Positions 32,223 through 40,890 of a stretch of DNA of 64,000 nucleotides are shown here, piece after piece. Within the stretch, counting starts at the first letter, position 1, and every line of letters starts with the position of its first letter. This DNA is from JAHQVK01 sp036788295. Lineage in GTDB: Bacteria > Myxococcota > Kuafuiibacteriia > Kuafuiibacteriales > Kuafuiibacteriaceae. The stretch lies in assembly GCA_036788295.1 (NCBI GenBank), contig DAIQNR010000001.1, positions 124,001-188,000 on the forward strand. Reading direction: 5' to 3'. The notes under the pieces were generated by a model. It had not been told where the DNA came from. It worked only from the letters and a program-made list of their open reading frames with translations, and searched no databases. A program made the translations under genes and the position numbers.

Positions 32223-33524
32223 ATGCTCGCTCGCTCGTCCCTGCTCCTCGTCGCCCTGCTCGCCTCGCCAGCCGCCGCCCAGGGCGATCGGCGCGTGATC
32301 GAGATCGGCAGCCCCAACTTTCGCCCATTCCCCATCGCGATCCCGGACGTGTCCGGCGCTCCGGGGGCAGAAGAGGTGGCCTCCACCCTGACCTCGACGC
32401 TGCGCCTCGACTTCACGCTCGCCGCGCAATTCGAAGCTCTGGACCCGAAGAGCTTTCTCGCCGACCCCAAGAAGGAGGGCATGAGCACCCCGTTCATTCG
32501 GTTCGAGGACTGGCTGAACGTCGGGGCAGAGGGCCTGGTGAAAGGCGCGGTCGAAAAGAAGGGCGACCGGATGTCGGCCGAGTTCAAACTATTCGACGTG
32601 GCGTCGGGGCGGTCGCTGCTATCGAAGACCTACACCTTCCCTCCGGGGGAGGCTCGCGACACCGCACACGCGTTCGCCGACGCGGTCGTCGAGGCCCTGA
32701 CCGGCAGTCGAGGCGTCTTTCGGACGAAGATCGCCGTGGTGCGAAAGAGCCCGAACGGCCGGGAGCTGTGGGTCATGGACTTCGACGGCAAGAACCTGCG
32801 CTCGGTGACCGCCAATGGTTCGATCAACCTCCTGCCCCGATGGACCCGAGACGGCCAGGCTCTCATCTTCACGAGCTACCTGAAGCACAACCCGAACCTG
32901 TACCAGCTGAACCTCGACGGAGGCCGCCTCAGCCTGCTGTCGGCAGAGCCAGGTCTCAACACCGGCGGAGCCATGTCCCCTGACGGGAGACGCATCGCGC
33001 TCACCCTGTCGAAGGACGGAAACTCCGAGATCTACGTGATGGGCGCGAACCGCACTGGGCTCGTCCGGCTGACCACGGAGTGGGCGATCGACTCTTCGCC
33101 GACCTGGTCCCCCGACGGCACCCAGATCGCCTTCGTCTCCTCTCGGCACGGCGATCCTCACATCTTCGTGATGGGCGCAGACGGCAGCAACCCGCGCCGC
33201 ATCACCGACAAGGGCCGATACAACACGACCCCCAAGTGGTCGCCGCGGGGGGACATCATCGCGTTCACCGCCCGTGACGAGCGAAACACCTTCGACATCT
33301 TCACCGTCGAGGTCGCCACCCGTCGGATCCGGCGTCTCACCCAGGACCAGGGAAACAACGAAGAGCCCAGCTTCTCGCCCGATGGCCACCACATCGTGTT
33401 CACGTCCACTCGGGAGCGCCGGTCCCAGGTCTGGATGATGGCTGCCGATGGGAGCAACCAGCACCGCCTGACTTCGGAGGGAGGCTTCTCCACCCCGGCG
33501 TGGTCTCCGTACCTCGGCCGATGA
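32223..33524 (+). CDS. tolB: Tol-Pal periplasmic beta-propeller protein TolB
   Basis: A 433-residue periplasmic protein. The signal peptide MLARSSLLLVALLASPAAAQ ends at AAAQ. The N-terminal domain (PFPIAIPDVSG ... LRLDFTLAAQFEAL) is followed by six WD40-like propeller blades with the TolB repeat (WSPDGTQIAFVSSRHGDPHI; SFSPDGHHIVFTSTRERRSQ). TolB binds Pal and TolA at the division site. A 198-bp non-coding stretch separates it from the tolA-like gene and may hold a second promoter. Its stop overlaps the pal start (ATGA). Confidence 0.95.
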   Translation: MLARSSLLLVALLASPAAAQGDRRVIEIGSPNFRPFPIAIPDVSGAPGAEEVASTLTSTLRLDFTLAAQFEALDPKSFLADPKKEGMSTPFIRFEDWLNVGAEGLVKGAVEKKGDRMSAEFKLFDVASGRSLLSKTYTFPPGEARDTAHAFADAVVEALTGSRGVFRTKIAVVRKSPNGRELWVMDFDGKNLRSVTANGSINLLPRWTRDGQALIFTSYLKHNPNLYQLNLDGGRLSLLSAEPGLNTGGAMSPDGRRIALTLSKDGNSEIYVMGANRTGLVRLTTEWAIDSSPTWSPDGTQIAFVSSRHGDPHIFVMGADGSNPRRITDKGRYNTTPKWSPRGDIIAFTARDERNTFDIFTVEVATRRIRRLTQDQGNNEEPSFSPDGHHIVFTSTRERRSQVWMMAADGSNQHRLTSEGGFSTPAWSPYLGR

Positions 33525-34054
33525 TCATCCGGGGGGTCGCGCTCTTCACGCTCGCGCTCTCCTGCGCCAGCCCCCCGCCTCCGGCCTCGCCGACGCCCCC
33601 GCCCCAGCCGACGCCCAAGCCACTCGGCGCGCCTGCGCCGGCCGCGGATCCCCGACCGGAGCCGGCCGTCCGTGAGGGGGAGGAGGCTCCGTTCGAACGC
33701 CCGGAGCGAGCGCTCGCTCCGTTGTTCTTTCCGTACGACCGGGACGACCTGGGCGAGGAGGAGCGGGCCCGGCTCGACCAAGTGGCTCGGTGGCTTCAGG
33801 CGCAGCCCGCGGCCTCGATCGAGATCGAGGGCCACTGCGACATTCGCGGCTCGACGGAGTACAATCTGCACCTGGGGGAGCGCCGAGCCCGCAGCGTCAT
33901 GAAACACCTCATCAGTCGGGGCGTGGATCCGAAGCAGCTCCGGATCATCTCCTACGGTGAGGAGCGGCTGGCCGACTTCGGGATGACCGAGGCCGCCCAC
34001 GCTCGAAACCGACGGGCCGAGCTGCGACCCGAAATCAGAGGCGACGCGCCATGA
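33521..34054 (+). CDS. pal: peptidoglycan-associated lipoprotein Pal
   Basis: A 177-residue OmpA-like outer-membrane lipoprotein. ATG 33521 overlaps the tolB stop. The signal MIIRGVALFTLALSC has an imperfect lipobox (ALSC; the usual Leu at -3 is Ala). A Pro-rich linker follows. The OmpA C-terminal domain has FPYDRDDLGEE, EIEGHCDIRGSTEYN, LGERRARSV, IISYGEERLADFGMTE and NRRAELR, the residues that bind diaminopimelate in peptidoglycan. It tethers the outer membrane to the wall together with TolB. Its stop overlaps the start of the next gene (ATGA). Confidence 0.93.
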   Translation: MIIRGVALFTLALSCASPPPPASPTPPPQPTPKPLGAPAPAADPRPEPAVREGEEAPFERPERALAPLFFPYDRDDLGEEERARLDQVARWLQAQPAASIEIEGHCDIRGSTEYNLHLGERRARSVMKHLISRGVDPKQLRIISYGEERLADFGMTEAAHARNRRAELRPEIRGDAP

Positions 34055-34608
34055 GCACCGACTTTCGGACCTACCACGCGAGCCAAGCCCTGGAGCTGAG
34101 CGAGCTGGTCAACCTGCATTTCGCCCGGGTCCGGTACGGCTCGGCGGCGCCCCGGATCGTGCGCATGCGTGAGCCGGACGGCCCCTCGACCGACGCGGGG
34201 AGAAAGGCCAGGCAGCCGCTCGTGCTCGTCGAGCGCCCGGAGGACGAAAGCGGGCTGGTCTTCGGCTTCGTCGACCTGTTCAAGCGCAGCGCCGACCTCA
34301 AGGGCTACCCCGGGTTCAAGGCCCAGCACGAGCAGCGGTTCGGAGGGCCGCCCCCGCTCAGCCGGATCGAATACGGTCGCCTGCTCGAAGACCTGCACGC
34401 CTTTCTGCGCAGCCAGGCCATCGAAGTTCGGGTGGTGAACCCGGCCCGGGGGGCTTCCGCCGTATCTGGGGTCATCCCGGCCGCGAGGTCCGACGTCAGC
34501 CGCCCCCCCGCCCGGCCGCCGTGGCTCGCCCTGCCCCTCACGGGCGCCATCGGATTTCTGCTCGGCTACCTCTTCGCGCTGCTCGGGTGGTTGCCCGGGA
34601 TTGGATGA
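34051..34608 (+). CDS. tail-anchored membrane protein encoded with tol-pal, function unknown
   Basis: A 185-residue protein that starts inside the pal stop codon (ATGA), so it belongs to the tol-pal operon. The soluble N-terminal part (MSTDFRTYHASQALELSELV; VLVERPEDESGLVFGFVDLF; RLLEDLHAFLRSQAIEVRVV) is mixed alpha/beta. A single C-terminal helix (LPLTGAIGFLLGYLFALLGW) anchors it, with no signal peptide, so the bulk should face the cytoplasm. I do not recognise the family, and CpoB (YbgF), the usual last tol-pal gene, is a different type of protein. Its 3' end overlaps the convergent histidine kinase gene by 43 bp. Confidence 0.62.
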   Translation: MSTDFRTYHASQALELSELVNLHFARVRYGSAAPRIVRMREPDGPSTDAGRKARQPLVLVERPEDESGLVFGFVDLFKRSADLKGYPGFKAQHEQRFGGPPPLSRIEYGRLLEDLHAFLRSQAIEVRVVNPARGASAVSGVIPAARSDVSRPPARPPWLALPLTGAIGFLLGYLFALLGWLPGIG

Positions 34609-35456
34609 CCTTCGGAGGCGGGCGCCGCCGGGACGGTCTCGGCGGAGCCGTCGTCCCCGAGCGGCAGACGGAGCTCGAACGTGGTGCCCTCGCCGAGCGT
34701 GCTGACGACCGAGAGCTGGCCCTCGTGCTCGGCGACGATCGAGGCGGCGATGAACAGTCCGAGGCCGGTGCCCGCCGATTCCGCTTTGGTGGTGAAGCCG
34801 GGCTCGAACACCTGCTCGAGGTGGTCGGGGTGGATGCCGGTCCCGGTGTCGCGCACCGACAGGCACGCAAAGCCCGGCTCCTCCCACGTCCGCACCTCGA
34901 TCTCGCCCCGCTCGGGGATGGCCTGGCGGGCGTTCATCAACAGGTTCAAGAGCACTTGGTTGATCGGGCCGGGGTAGCACCACACCGGCGAGCACGGCCC
35001 GAACACCCGCCGCACGACCACGTCCTGCTTCAGCTCGTGGTGCATCAGGTCGAGCGCGTCGTCGGCCCTGGCGGCGAGATCCACCCGCTCGAGCTCCAGG
35101 TTGCCCGGCCGAGCGAACGACCGTAGGCGCCGCACGATCTCGACCACCCGCTGGCTCGCGTCGCCCACCACGCGGTGCGCGTCGTCGAGCACCGAGAGCA
35201 GCGGGGCGACCCCGGGCTGAGCAGCGTAGTCGGGGCACGACCGCTCGAGGACCAAGCGCAGCTTGGCCAGCGCCCGCACGCCGGTGTCGTGCATCGAACG
35301 CAGCGCCCCGAGCGGGGTGTGGATCTCGTGGGCCACGCCGGCGACGAGCAGACCGAGCGCGGCGAGCTTCTCCGCCCGCATCAGCTGCTCCCGGGTCACC
35401 GCCAGCTCCCGGCGGAGCCGCTCGACCTCCGCGTCCTGCCCGCCCTCCTCGGACAC
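34566..35456 (-). CDS. soluble sensor histidine kinase (HisKA-HATPase)
   Basis: A 296-residue kinase without a membrane segment or sensor domain. A short coiled coil (VERLRRELAVTREQLMRAE) leads to the HisKA box LVAGVAHEIHTPLGAL with the phospho-His (HEIHTP where HEINNP is usual). The ATPase domain has NLLMNARQAIP (N box), DTGTGIHPDH (G1), EPGFTTK and GTGLGLFIAASIV (G2). No partner regulator is adjacent, so its target is unknown. The GTG at 35456 is chosen; a TTG at 35492 would add 12 residues and there is no clear Shine-Dalgarno for either. It is divergent from the fatty-acid oxidation genes starting at 35595. Confidence 0.86.
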   Translation of the reverse strand: MSEEGGQDAEVERLRRELAVTREQLMRAEKLAALGLLVAGVAHEIHTPLGALRSMHDTGVRALAKLRLVLERSCPDYAAQPGVAPLLSVLDDAHRVVGDASQRVVEIVRRLRSFARPGNLELERVDLAARADDALDLMHHELKQDVVVRRVFGPCSPVWCYPGPINQVLLNLLMNARQAIPERGEIEVRTWEEPGFACLSVRDTGTGIHPDHLEQVFEPGFTTKAESAGTGLGLFIAASIVAEHEGQLSVVSTLGEGTTFELRLPLGDDGSAETVPAAPASEGHPIPGNHPSSAKR

Positions 35457-35594
35457 CGCCCGATTCTTCGCCCCGCCGCTGCCAAGGAGCAAGCGCCACG
35501 ACCGACGCGCCGCTTGCTGACTGAATCATCATTCACTATGGTCTCCGCGAGTCGGCGAAGCCCGAAGGGCGGGCTCGGCTCGGGAGGAGAGACA

Positions 35595-37949
35595 ATGGCC
35601 GAACGTGTCGAAACCGCCGCCGTGCTCGGATCGGGCGTGATGGGCATGGGGATCGCGGCGCACCTCGCGAGCGCGGGGATCCGCACCCACCTGCTCGATA
35701 TCGTGCCGAAGGACCCAGCCAAAGACCGAAACGCGGTCGCCCTAGGGGCGATCGAGAGGGCGCTGAAAGCGAAACCAGCGGTGTTCCTCGACCCGGAGGC
35801 GGCCAGCCTCGTGGTCCCGGGCAACCTCGACGACCACCTCGACCGCCTCCGCGACTGCGACCTGATCATCGAGGCGGTGGTCGAGAACCTCGCCGTCAAG
35901 AAGGCGCTGTTCGCACGCGTGGCCGAGGTGATCGGGCCCCGCGCGATCCTGGCCTCGAACACCTCTGGCCTATCCCTCGCCCGCATGACCGAAGATCTCC
36001 CCCCGGCGCTTCGGGCCCGGACCTGCGTCATGCACTTCTTCAACCCTGTCCGGTACATGCGCCTGCTCGAGGTCGTGCCCGGGGCCGACACCTCGGAGGA
36101 GACCATCCACCGGGCCACCGCGCTCGGCGAGGCGCTCGGCAAGGGGGTCGTGTTCGGCAAGGACACCACGAACTTCATCGCCAACCGGATCGGCGTATAT
36201 GCGCTCAACCAGGCCGTTCACTCCATGGGCGAGGCCGGGCTGAGCATCGAGCAGGTGGACAAGATCGCCGGCGCCCCGATGGGCCGGCCGAAGACCGGCG
36301 CCTTTGCCCTCGCCGACGTGGTCGGCCTCGACACTCTCCGGCACGTGGCGAAGAACTGCTACGACACCCTCCCCGACGACCCGGAGCGGGACATGTTCTT
36401 GTACCCTCCATGGATCGAACAGCTCATCGACGGCGGCGCGCTCGGCCGAAAGTCGGGGGCTGGGTTCTACAAGAAGGTCGGAAAGGATGTCCTCGTCTAC
36501 GACCCGTCGAGCAAGTCCTACCGCGCCCAGGAGAAGGTTCGCTTCGACTCGCTCGGCGCCGTACGCAACATCGAGTCGAGCGGGGCCCGAGTGAAGGCCT
36601 TCGTCGAAAAGGACGACGCCGCCGCCCGCTTCGCCTGGCAGAACCTCTCCCGCACGCTCATCTACGCCGCCCGGCTCATCCCCGAGATCGCCGACGACGT
36701 GGTGAACGTGGACCGGGCCCTCAAGTGGGGGTTCAACTGGGACCTCGGCCCGTTCGAGCTGTGGGACGCGCTCGGGGTGAAGGAGAGCGTCGAGCGGATG
36801 CAGAAGGACGGGCTCGAGGTGCCGGCGTCGGTGCTCAAAATGCTCGAGAGCGGCCGCACCACGTTCTATCACGGCCCGCTGGCCGAGCAGACCGCCTACG
36901 ACCTCGTCGGCGGCCAGACCAAGCCCGTCGCCTCCGACCCGCGGCACCTGTTCTTGCCTGCCCTGAAGGAGGGCGGCACCCGGGTGGTGAAGAAGAACCT
37001 GGGCGCGAGCCTCGTGGACCTCGGCGACGGCGTGTTGTGCCTCGAAGTGCACACGAAGATGAACACGATCGACGACGACGTCATCAAGATGCTCGGTCTG
37101 GCCCGCGAGGAGGCAGAGAAGAACTTCGAGGCCCTCGTCATCGGCAACGACGGCGGCAACTTCGGCGCCGGCGCGAACCTCATGCTCGTGATGATGGGGG
37201 CGCAGTCCGGCGAGTGGGGCATGATCGAGACCGCGATCCGGGGGCTGCAGGACAGCCTGCAGGGCCTTCGATACGCGAAGGTCCCGGTGGTCGCCGCCCC
37301 CTACGGCCTGACCCTCGGCGGCTGCGCCGAGATCGCGATGGCCGCCGACGCCTGCCAGGCCCACGCCGAAACCTACATGGGCCTCGTCGAGGTCGGCGCC
37401 GGGCTCGTGCCCGCCGGCGGCGGCTGCCTTCGGATGGTCGAGCGATGGACCGGCCCGGTCGAGGGCGCCGACAACGCGGTGCTCCTCCCCTTCATCGCGG
37501 CGCCCTCCTTGAACATCGCCATGGCCAAGGTGGCCACCGGGGCGCCGGAAGCCAAAAAACTCCGCTACCTCTCCCCGACCGACGGCATCTCCCTGAACCG
37601 GGACCGCCTCCTGTACGAGGCCAAGCAGCGGGCTCTGGGGCTCGCCCGTGCCGGCTACCGCCCCCCCTTGCCGAAGACCTTCGTCGCGGCCGGGCTCGAT
37701 GCCGCCAAGAGCATCGAGATGAGCATCTGGGGCATGGTCGAAGGCGGCTTCGCGTCGGAGCACGACGCGCTGGTCGCCGGGAAGGTGGTCAAGGTGTTGT
37801 GCGGGGGCAACGTCGCCGAAAAGACCCGCCTGAGCGAGCAAGACTATCTGGACCTCGAGCGGGAGGCGTTCCTCTCCTTGTGCGGCGAGGCGAAGACGCA
37901 GGAGCGGATCCAGAGCCTGCTGATGTCAGGCAAACCCCTCCGCAACTGA
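35595..37949 (+). CDS. 3-hydroxyacyl-CoA dehydrogenase/enoyl-CoA hydratase (FadN-type)
   Basis: A 784-residue bifunctional beta-oxidation enzyme. It hydrates enoyl-CoA and oxidises the resulting 3-hydroxyacyl-CoA. The order is dehydrogenase first (Rossmann AAVLGSGVMGMGIAAHLASA; NTSGLSLARM; HFFNPVRYMRLLEVV; TTNFIANRIGVY), then a crotonase-type domain (LVIGNDGGNFGAGANLMLV; APYGLTLGGCAEIAMAADAC). This is the FadN order of Bacillus, the reverse of E. coli FadB. The start at 35595 is supported by AGGAG six bases upstream. The thiolase gene follows 31 bp downstream, so the two form an operon. Confidence 0.93.
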   Translation: MAERVETAAVLGSGVMGMGIAAHLASAGIRTHLLDIVPKDPAKDRNAVALGAIERALKAKPAVFLDPEAASLVVPGNLDDHLDRLRDCDLIIEAVVENLAVKKALFARVAEVIGPRAILASNTSGLSLARMTEDLPPALRARTCVMHFFNPVRYMRLLEVVPGADTSEETIHRATALGEALGKGVVFGKDTTNFIANRIGVYALNQAVHSMGEAGLSIEQVDKIAGAPMGRPKTGAFALADVVGLDTLRHVAKNCYDTLPDDPERDMFLYPPWIEQLIDGGALGRKSGAGFYKKVGKDVLVYDPSSKSYRAQEKVRFDSLGAVRNIESSGARVKAFVEKDDAAARFAWQNLSRTLIYAARLIPEIADDVVNVDRALKWGFNWDLGPFELWDALGVKESVERMQKDGLEVPASVLKMLESGRTTFYHGPLAEQTAYDLVGGQTKPVASDPRHLFLPALKEGGTRVVKKNLGASLVDLGDGVLCLEVHTKMNTIDDDVIKMLGLAREEAEKNFEALVIGNDGGNFGAGANLMLVMMGAQSGEWGMIETAIRGLQDSLQGLRYAKVPVVAAPYGLTLGGCAEIAMAADACQAHAETYMGLVEVGAGLVPAGGGCLRMVERWTGPVEGADNAVLLPFIAAPSLNIAMAKVATGAPEAKKLRYLSPTDGISLNRDRLLYEAKQRALGLARAGYRPPLPKTFVAAGLDAAKSIEMSIWGMVEGGFASEHDALVAGKVVKVLCGGNVAEKTRLSEQDYLDLEREAFLSLCGEAKTQERIQSLLMSGKPLRN

Positions 37950-37980
37950 GCAGCGACGTCACGTCGAGAAAGGAACGGCC

Positions 37981-39156
37981 ATGCCATTTCCCATGAAAGT
38001 TGCCATCGCCAGCGCCGTCCGGACCGCGGTCGGTCGAGCCAAGAAGGGCACGCTCAAGGACACCCGCCCCGACGATCTGGGGGGCACCGTGGTCCGAGAG
38101 GCGGTGCGCCGCGTGCCCGGTCTGTCCGGCGAGCACGTCGAAGACGTCGTCCTCGGCTGCGCGTTCCCCGAGGGCGAGCAGGGCTTCAACGTGGCCAGGA
38201 ACGTCGTGTTCCTGGCAGGGCTGCCCGACACAACCGGAGGCGAGACCATCAACCGCTACTGCTCGAGCGGTCTTCAGGCCATCGCCCACGGTGCGGCGAC
38301 GATCGCCACCGGCCAGTCCGACTGCGTCGTCGCCGGCGGGGTCGAGTCGATGTCCATGGTGCCGATGGCCGGCAACAAGGTCAGCCTCAACCCCACGCTC
38401 GTCGACGAGCGACCCGAAGCCTACATCGCCATGGGGTTCACCGCCGAGCGGGTGGCCCGGCGCTTCGAGGTGAGCCGGGCCGAGCAGGACCGCTTCGCGG
38501 CGCGCTCCCATGAAAAGGCGCTGGCCGCCATCGCCGCCGGCCGCTTCGAGTCCGAGATCGTCCCGGTGGACGCAAGGGTTTTCCAAAACGGCAGCGCCGA
38601 GGCGGTCCGCTTCGCGGTGGACGAGTGCCCTCGCCCCGGCACCACCGCGGAGAGTCTCGGCCAGCTTCGCCCCGCCTTCACGAAAGACGGATCGGTCACC
38701 GCCGGCAACGCCTCCCCGATGAACGACGGCGCCGCCGCGGCGGTGCTCCTCTCGGACCAGAAGCTGGCCGAGCTCGGAGTGAAGCCGCTCGGATACTTCC
38801 GGGCGTTCGCGGTGAAGGGCGTTCCCCCCGACGTCATGGGCATCGGGCCGGTGCCCGCCATTCGGGGCCTGCTCGAGCGGGTTGGGCTCACGATCGCGGA
38901 CATCGACCTGTTCGAGATCAACGAAGCGTTCGCGGCCCAGGCGGTCTACTGCCAGCGCGAGCTCGGCATCCCCGACGACCGGTTGAACGTGAACGGCGGC
39001 GCCATCGCGCTCGGCCACCCTCTGGGGTGCACCGGAGCGAAGCTCGCCGCCACCCTGCTGTCCGAGCTCGGGCGCCGGGGGGGCCGCTACGGCATCGTGT
39101 CGATGTGCATCGGCGGCGGCATGGGCGCCGCCGGCCTGTTCGAACGCGCAGGCTGA
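37981..39156 (+). CDS. acetyl-CoA acyltransferase (thiolase, FadA-type)
   Basis: A 391-residue thiolase that cleaves 3-ketoacyl-CoA, the last step of beta-oxidation. The nucleophilic Cys is in NRYCSSGLQAIAHGA, the second motif is NVNGGAIALGHPLGCTG with the catalytic His, and the third is CIGGGMGAAGLFE with the second Cys. The length is normal. AAAGGA before ATG 37981 supports the start. It is co-transcribed with the FadN-type gene. A fadA role is inferred from position, but an acetyl-CoA acetyltransferase would look similar. Confidence 0.92.
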   Translation: MPFPMKVAIASAVRTAVGRAKKGTLKDTRPDDLGGTVVREAVRRVPGLSGEHVEDVVLGCAFPEGEQGFNVARNVVFLAGLPDTTGGETINRYCSSGLQAIAHGAATIATGQSDCVVAGGVESMSMVPMAGNKVSLNPTLVDERPEAYIAMGFTAERVARRFEVSRAEQDRFAARSHEKALAAIAAGRFESEIVPVDARVFQNGSAEAVRFAVDECPRPGTTAESLGQLRPAFTKDGSVTAGNASPMNDGAAAAVLLSDQKLAELGVKPLGYFRAFAVKGVPPDVMGIGPVPAIRGLLERVGLTIADIDLFEINEAFAAQAVYCQRELGIPDDRLNVNGGAIALGHPLGCTGAKLAATLLSELGRRGGRYGIVSMCIGGGMGAAGLFERAG

Positions 39157-39214
39157 CCACAACCTCGCCAAGGGGGCTACAGATCGGGGCCGCCCGGCGG
39201 TAGCGTGCGCCCCC

Positions 39215-40771
39215 ATGTCGGCGCCCGAGCCTGCCCAAGAAACCCGTCCCTCCGGCCCCATGGCCCGCTTCCTCGACGCGATCGAGGTAGCGGGCAACCG
39301 GCTCCCCGACCCAGCGGCGCTGTTCTTCGGCCTGCTGCTGGTCACGTGGATGCTGTCGGCGGCGCTGTCCCCGGTCGAGTTCTCCACGCTCGACCCCCGT
39401 ACCGGGGCGCCGCTGCGGGTGACGAACCTTCTCGCCGGGCCCGAGCTCGCCCGCTTTCTCGCCGACATGGTGAAGATCTTCACCGGCTTTCACCCTTTGG
39501 GGGTGGTGCTGGTGGCGCTGCTCGGGGTGGGGGTCGCCGAGCATACCGGCTTCATCTCCGCCGGTCTGAGAAGCCTGCTCGGGATCACGCCGCGGAAGCT
39601 GCTCACCCCGATGCTCATCTTGGTCGCGATCGTGAGCCACACCGCCGCCGACGCCGGATACGTGCTCGTCATCCCCCTCGGCGCGGTGATCTTCCGGTCG
39701 GCCGGGCGCCACCCGCTCGCGGGGATCGCCGCCTCCTTCATGGGCGTATCCGGCGGCTTCTCGGCGAACTTCGTGCCCTCCGCGATCGACCCGCTGCTTC
39801 AGGGCTTCACCCAGGCGGCGGCCCGGGTCATCGACCCCGACGTCTCGGTGAACCCTCTGTGCAACCTGTTTTTCACCGCGGTGTCGAGCTTGCTGGTCAT
39901 CGGTCTGGGCTGGCTCGTCACCGACCGCATCGTCGAGCCTCGGCTCGCCTCGATCCCCGTGGACGGAGACGACGACGCGGACCCAGGGATGGCCGCCCTG
40001 TCGCCGCTCGAGCGACGAGGGCTGTTCGTCTCCCTCGGCTCGGTTGCCCTGCTCGCCGTGCTGCTCACCGCTGCCGCCGCCGACCAGGGCTCCGCCCTTC
40101 GGTCGCCAGAGGGAAGCCTGACCGCGTTCACCGCCCCGCTGATGCAGGGCATCGTGCCCCTCATCTTTCTGTTCTTCGTCGTGCCCGGCGTCATCTACGG
40201 CTATGTCGCCAAGACGGTGCGCAGCCACCGGGACATCGTGGACGGCATGTCCAAAGCCATGGGCACGATGGGCTACTACATCGTGATGGCGTTTTTCGCC
40301 TCGCTGTTCATCGACGCCTTCGGCCGGTCGAACATCGGCGCGCTGCTCGCGATCGAGGGGGCCTCGGCCCTCGAAGCGGCCCGACTCCCCGCGCAAATCA
40401 CCGTGCTCGGAATCATCCTGCTCACCGCTACGGTGAACCTCGCCGTCGGCTCGGCGTCCGCCAAGTGGGCGCTCCTGTCGCCGATCTTCGTGCCGATGCT
40501 GATGCGCCTTGGCATCTCACCCGAGCTGACCCAGGCCGCCTACCGCGTCGGCGATTCGGTGACCAACATCATCACCCCGCTCATGCCGTACTTTCCGCTG
40601 GTGGTGGTCTACTGCCAGCGCTACGTGAAGCGGACCGGGATCGGGACGCTCATCTCCTTGATGCTGCCGTACAGCCTGGCGCTGCTCGTGGCATGGTCTC
40701 TGTTCCTGCTGCTGTACTGGAGTCTCGGGATCCCTCTCGGCCTTCAAGCAAGCTATTCCTACGGAGGATGA
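39215..40771 (+). CDS. AbgT-family transporter
   Basis: A 518-residue inner-membrane protein with about 12 hydrophobic segments. Signature regions are SHTAADAGYVLVIPLGAVIF, GIAASFMGVSGGFSANFVPS with AIDPLLQGFT, and NLAVGSASAKWALLSPIFVP. These are typical of the AbgT (p-aminobenzoyl-glutamate) family, some members of which export sulfonamides or antimetabolites. The substrate cannot be read here. It starts 58 bp after the thiolase gene and may belong to the same transcript, although a metabolic link is not obvious. Confidence 0.9.
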   Translation: MSAPEPAQETRPSGPMARFLDAIEVAGNRLPDPAALFFGLLLVTWMLSAALSPVEFSTLDPRTGAPLRVTNLLAGPELARFLADMVKIFTGFHPLGVVLVALLGVGVAEHTGFISAGLRSLLGITPRKLLTPMLILVAIVSHTAADAGYVLVIPLGAVIFRSAGRHPLAGIAASFMGVSGGFSANFVPSAIDPLLQGFTQAAARVIDPDVSVNPLCNLFFTAVSSLLVIGLGWLVTDRIVEPRLASIPVDGDDDADPGMAALSPLERRGLFVSLGSVALLAVLLTAAAADQGSALRSPEGSLTAFTAPLMQGIVPLIFLFFVVPGVIYGYVAKTVRSHRDIVDGMSKAMGTMGYYIVMAFFASLFIDAFGRSNIGALLAIEGASALEAARLPAQITVLGIILLTATVNLAVGSASAKWALLSPIFVPMLMRLGISPELTQAAYRVGDSVTNIITPLMPYFPLVVVYCQRYVKRTGIGTLISLMLPYSLALLVAWSLFLLLYWSLGIPLGLQASYSYGG

Positions 40772-40890
40772 GCGAAGGCCTCGAGCCGAGTTCTGGAGGG
40801 GAGATGCCGGCGCCGACGAGAGCGGCGCGGCGGCGGCGAGATTGTGACGATGAAGTGCCGAGGCGGCCGGCACCTCATCCGGTCGGTCGC

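Noticed and set aside
35175..35594. N-terminal extension of the FadN-type protein
   Set aside because: It is antisense to the histidine kinase gene, and ATG 35595 has a strong Shine-Dalgarno.
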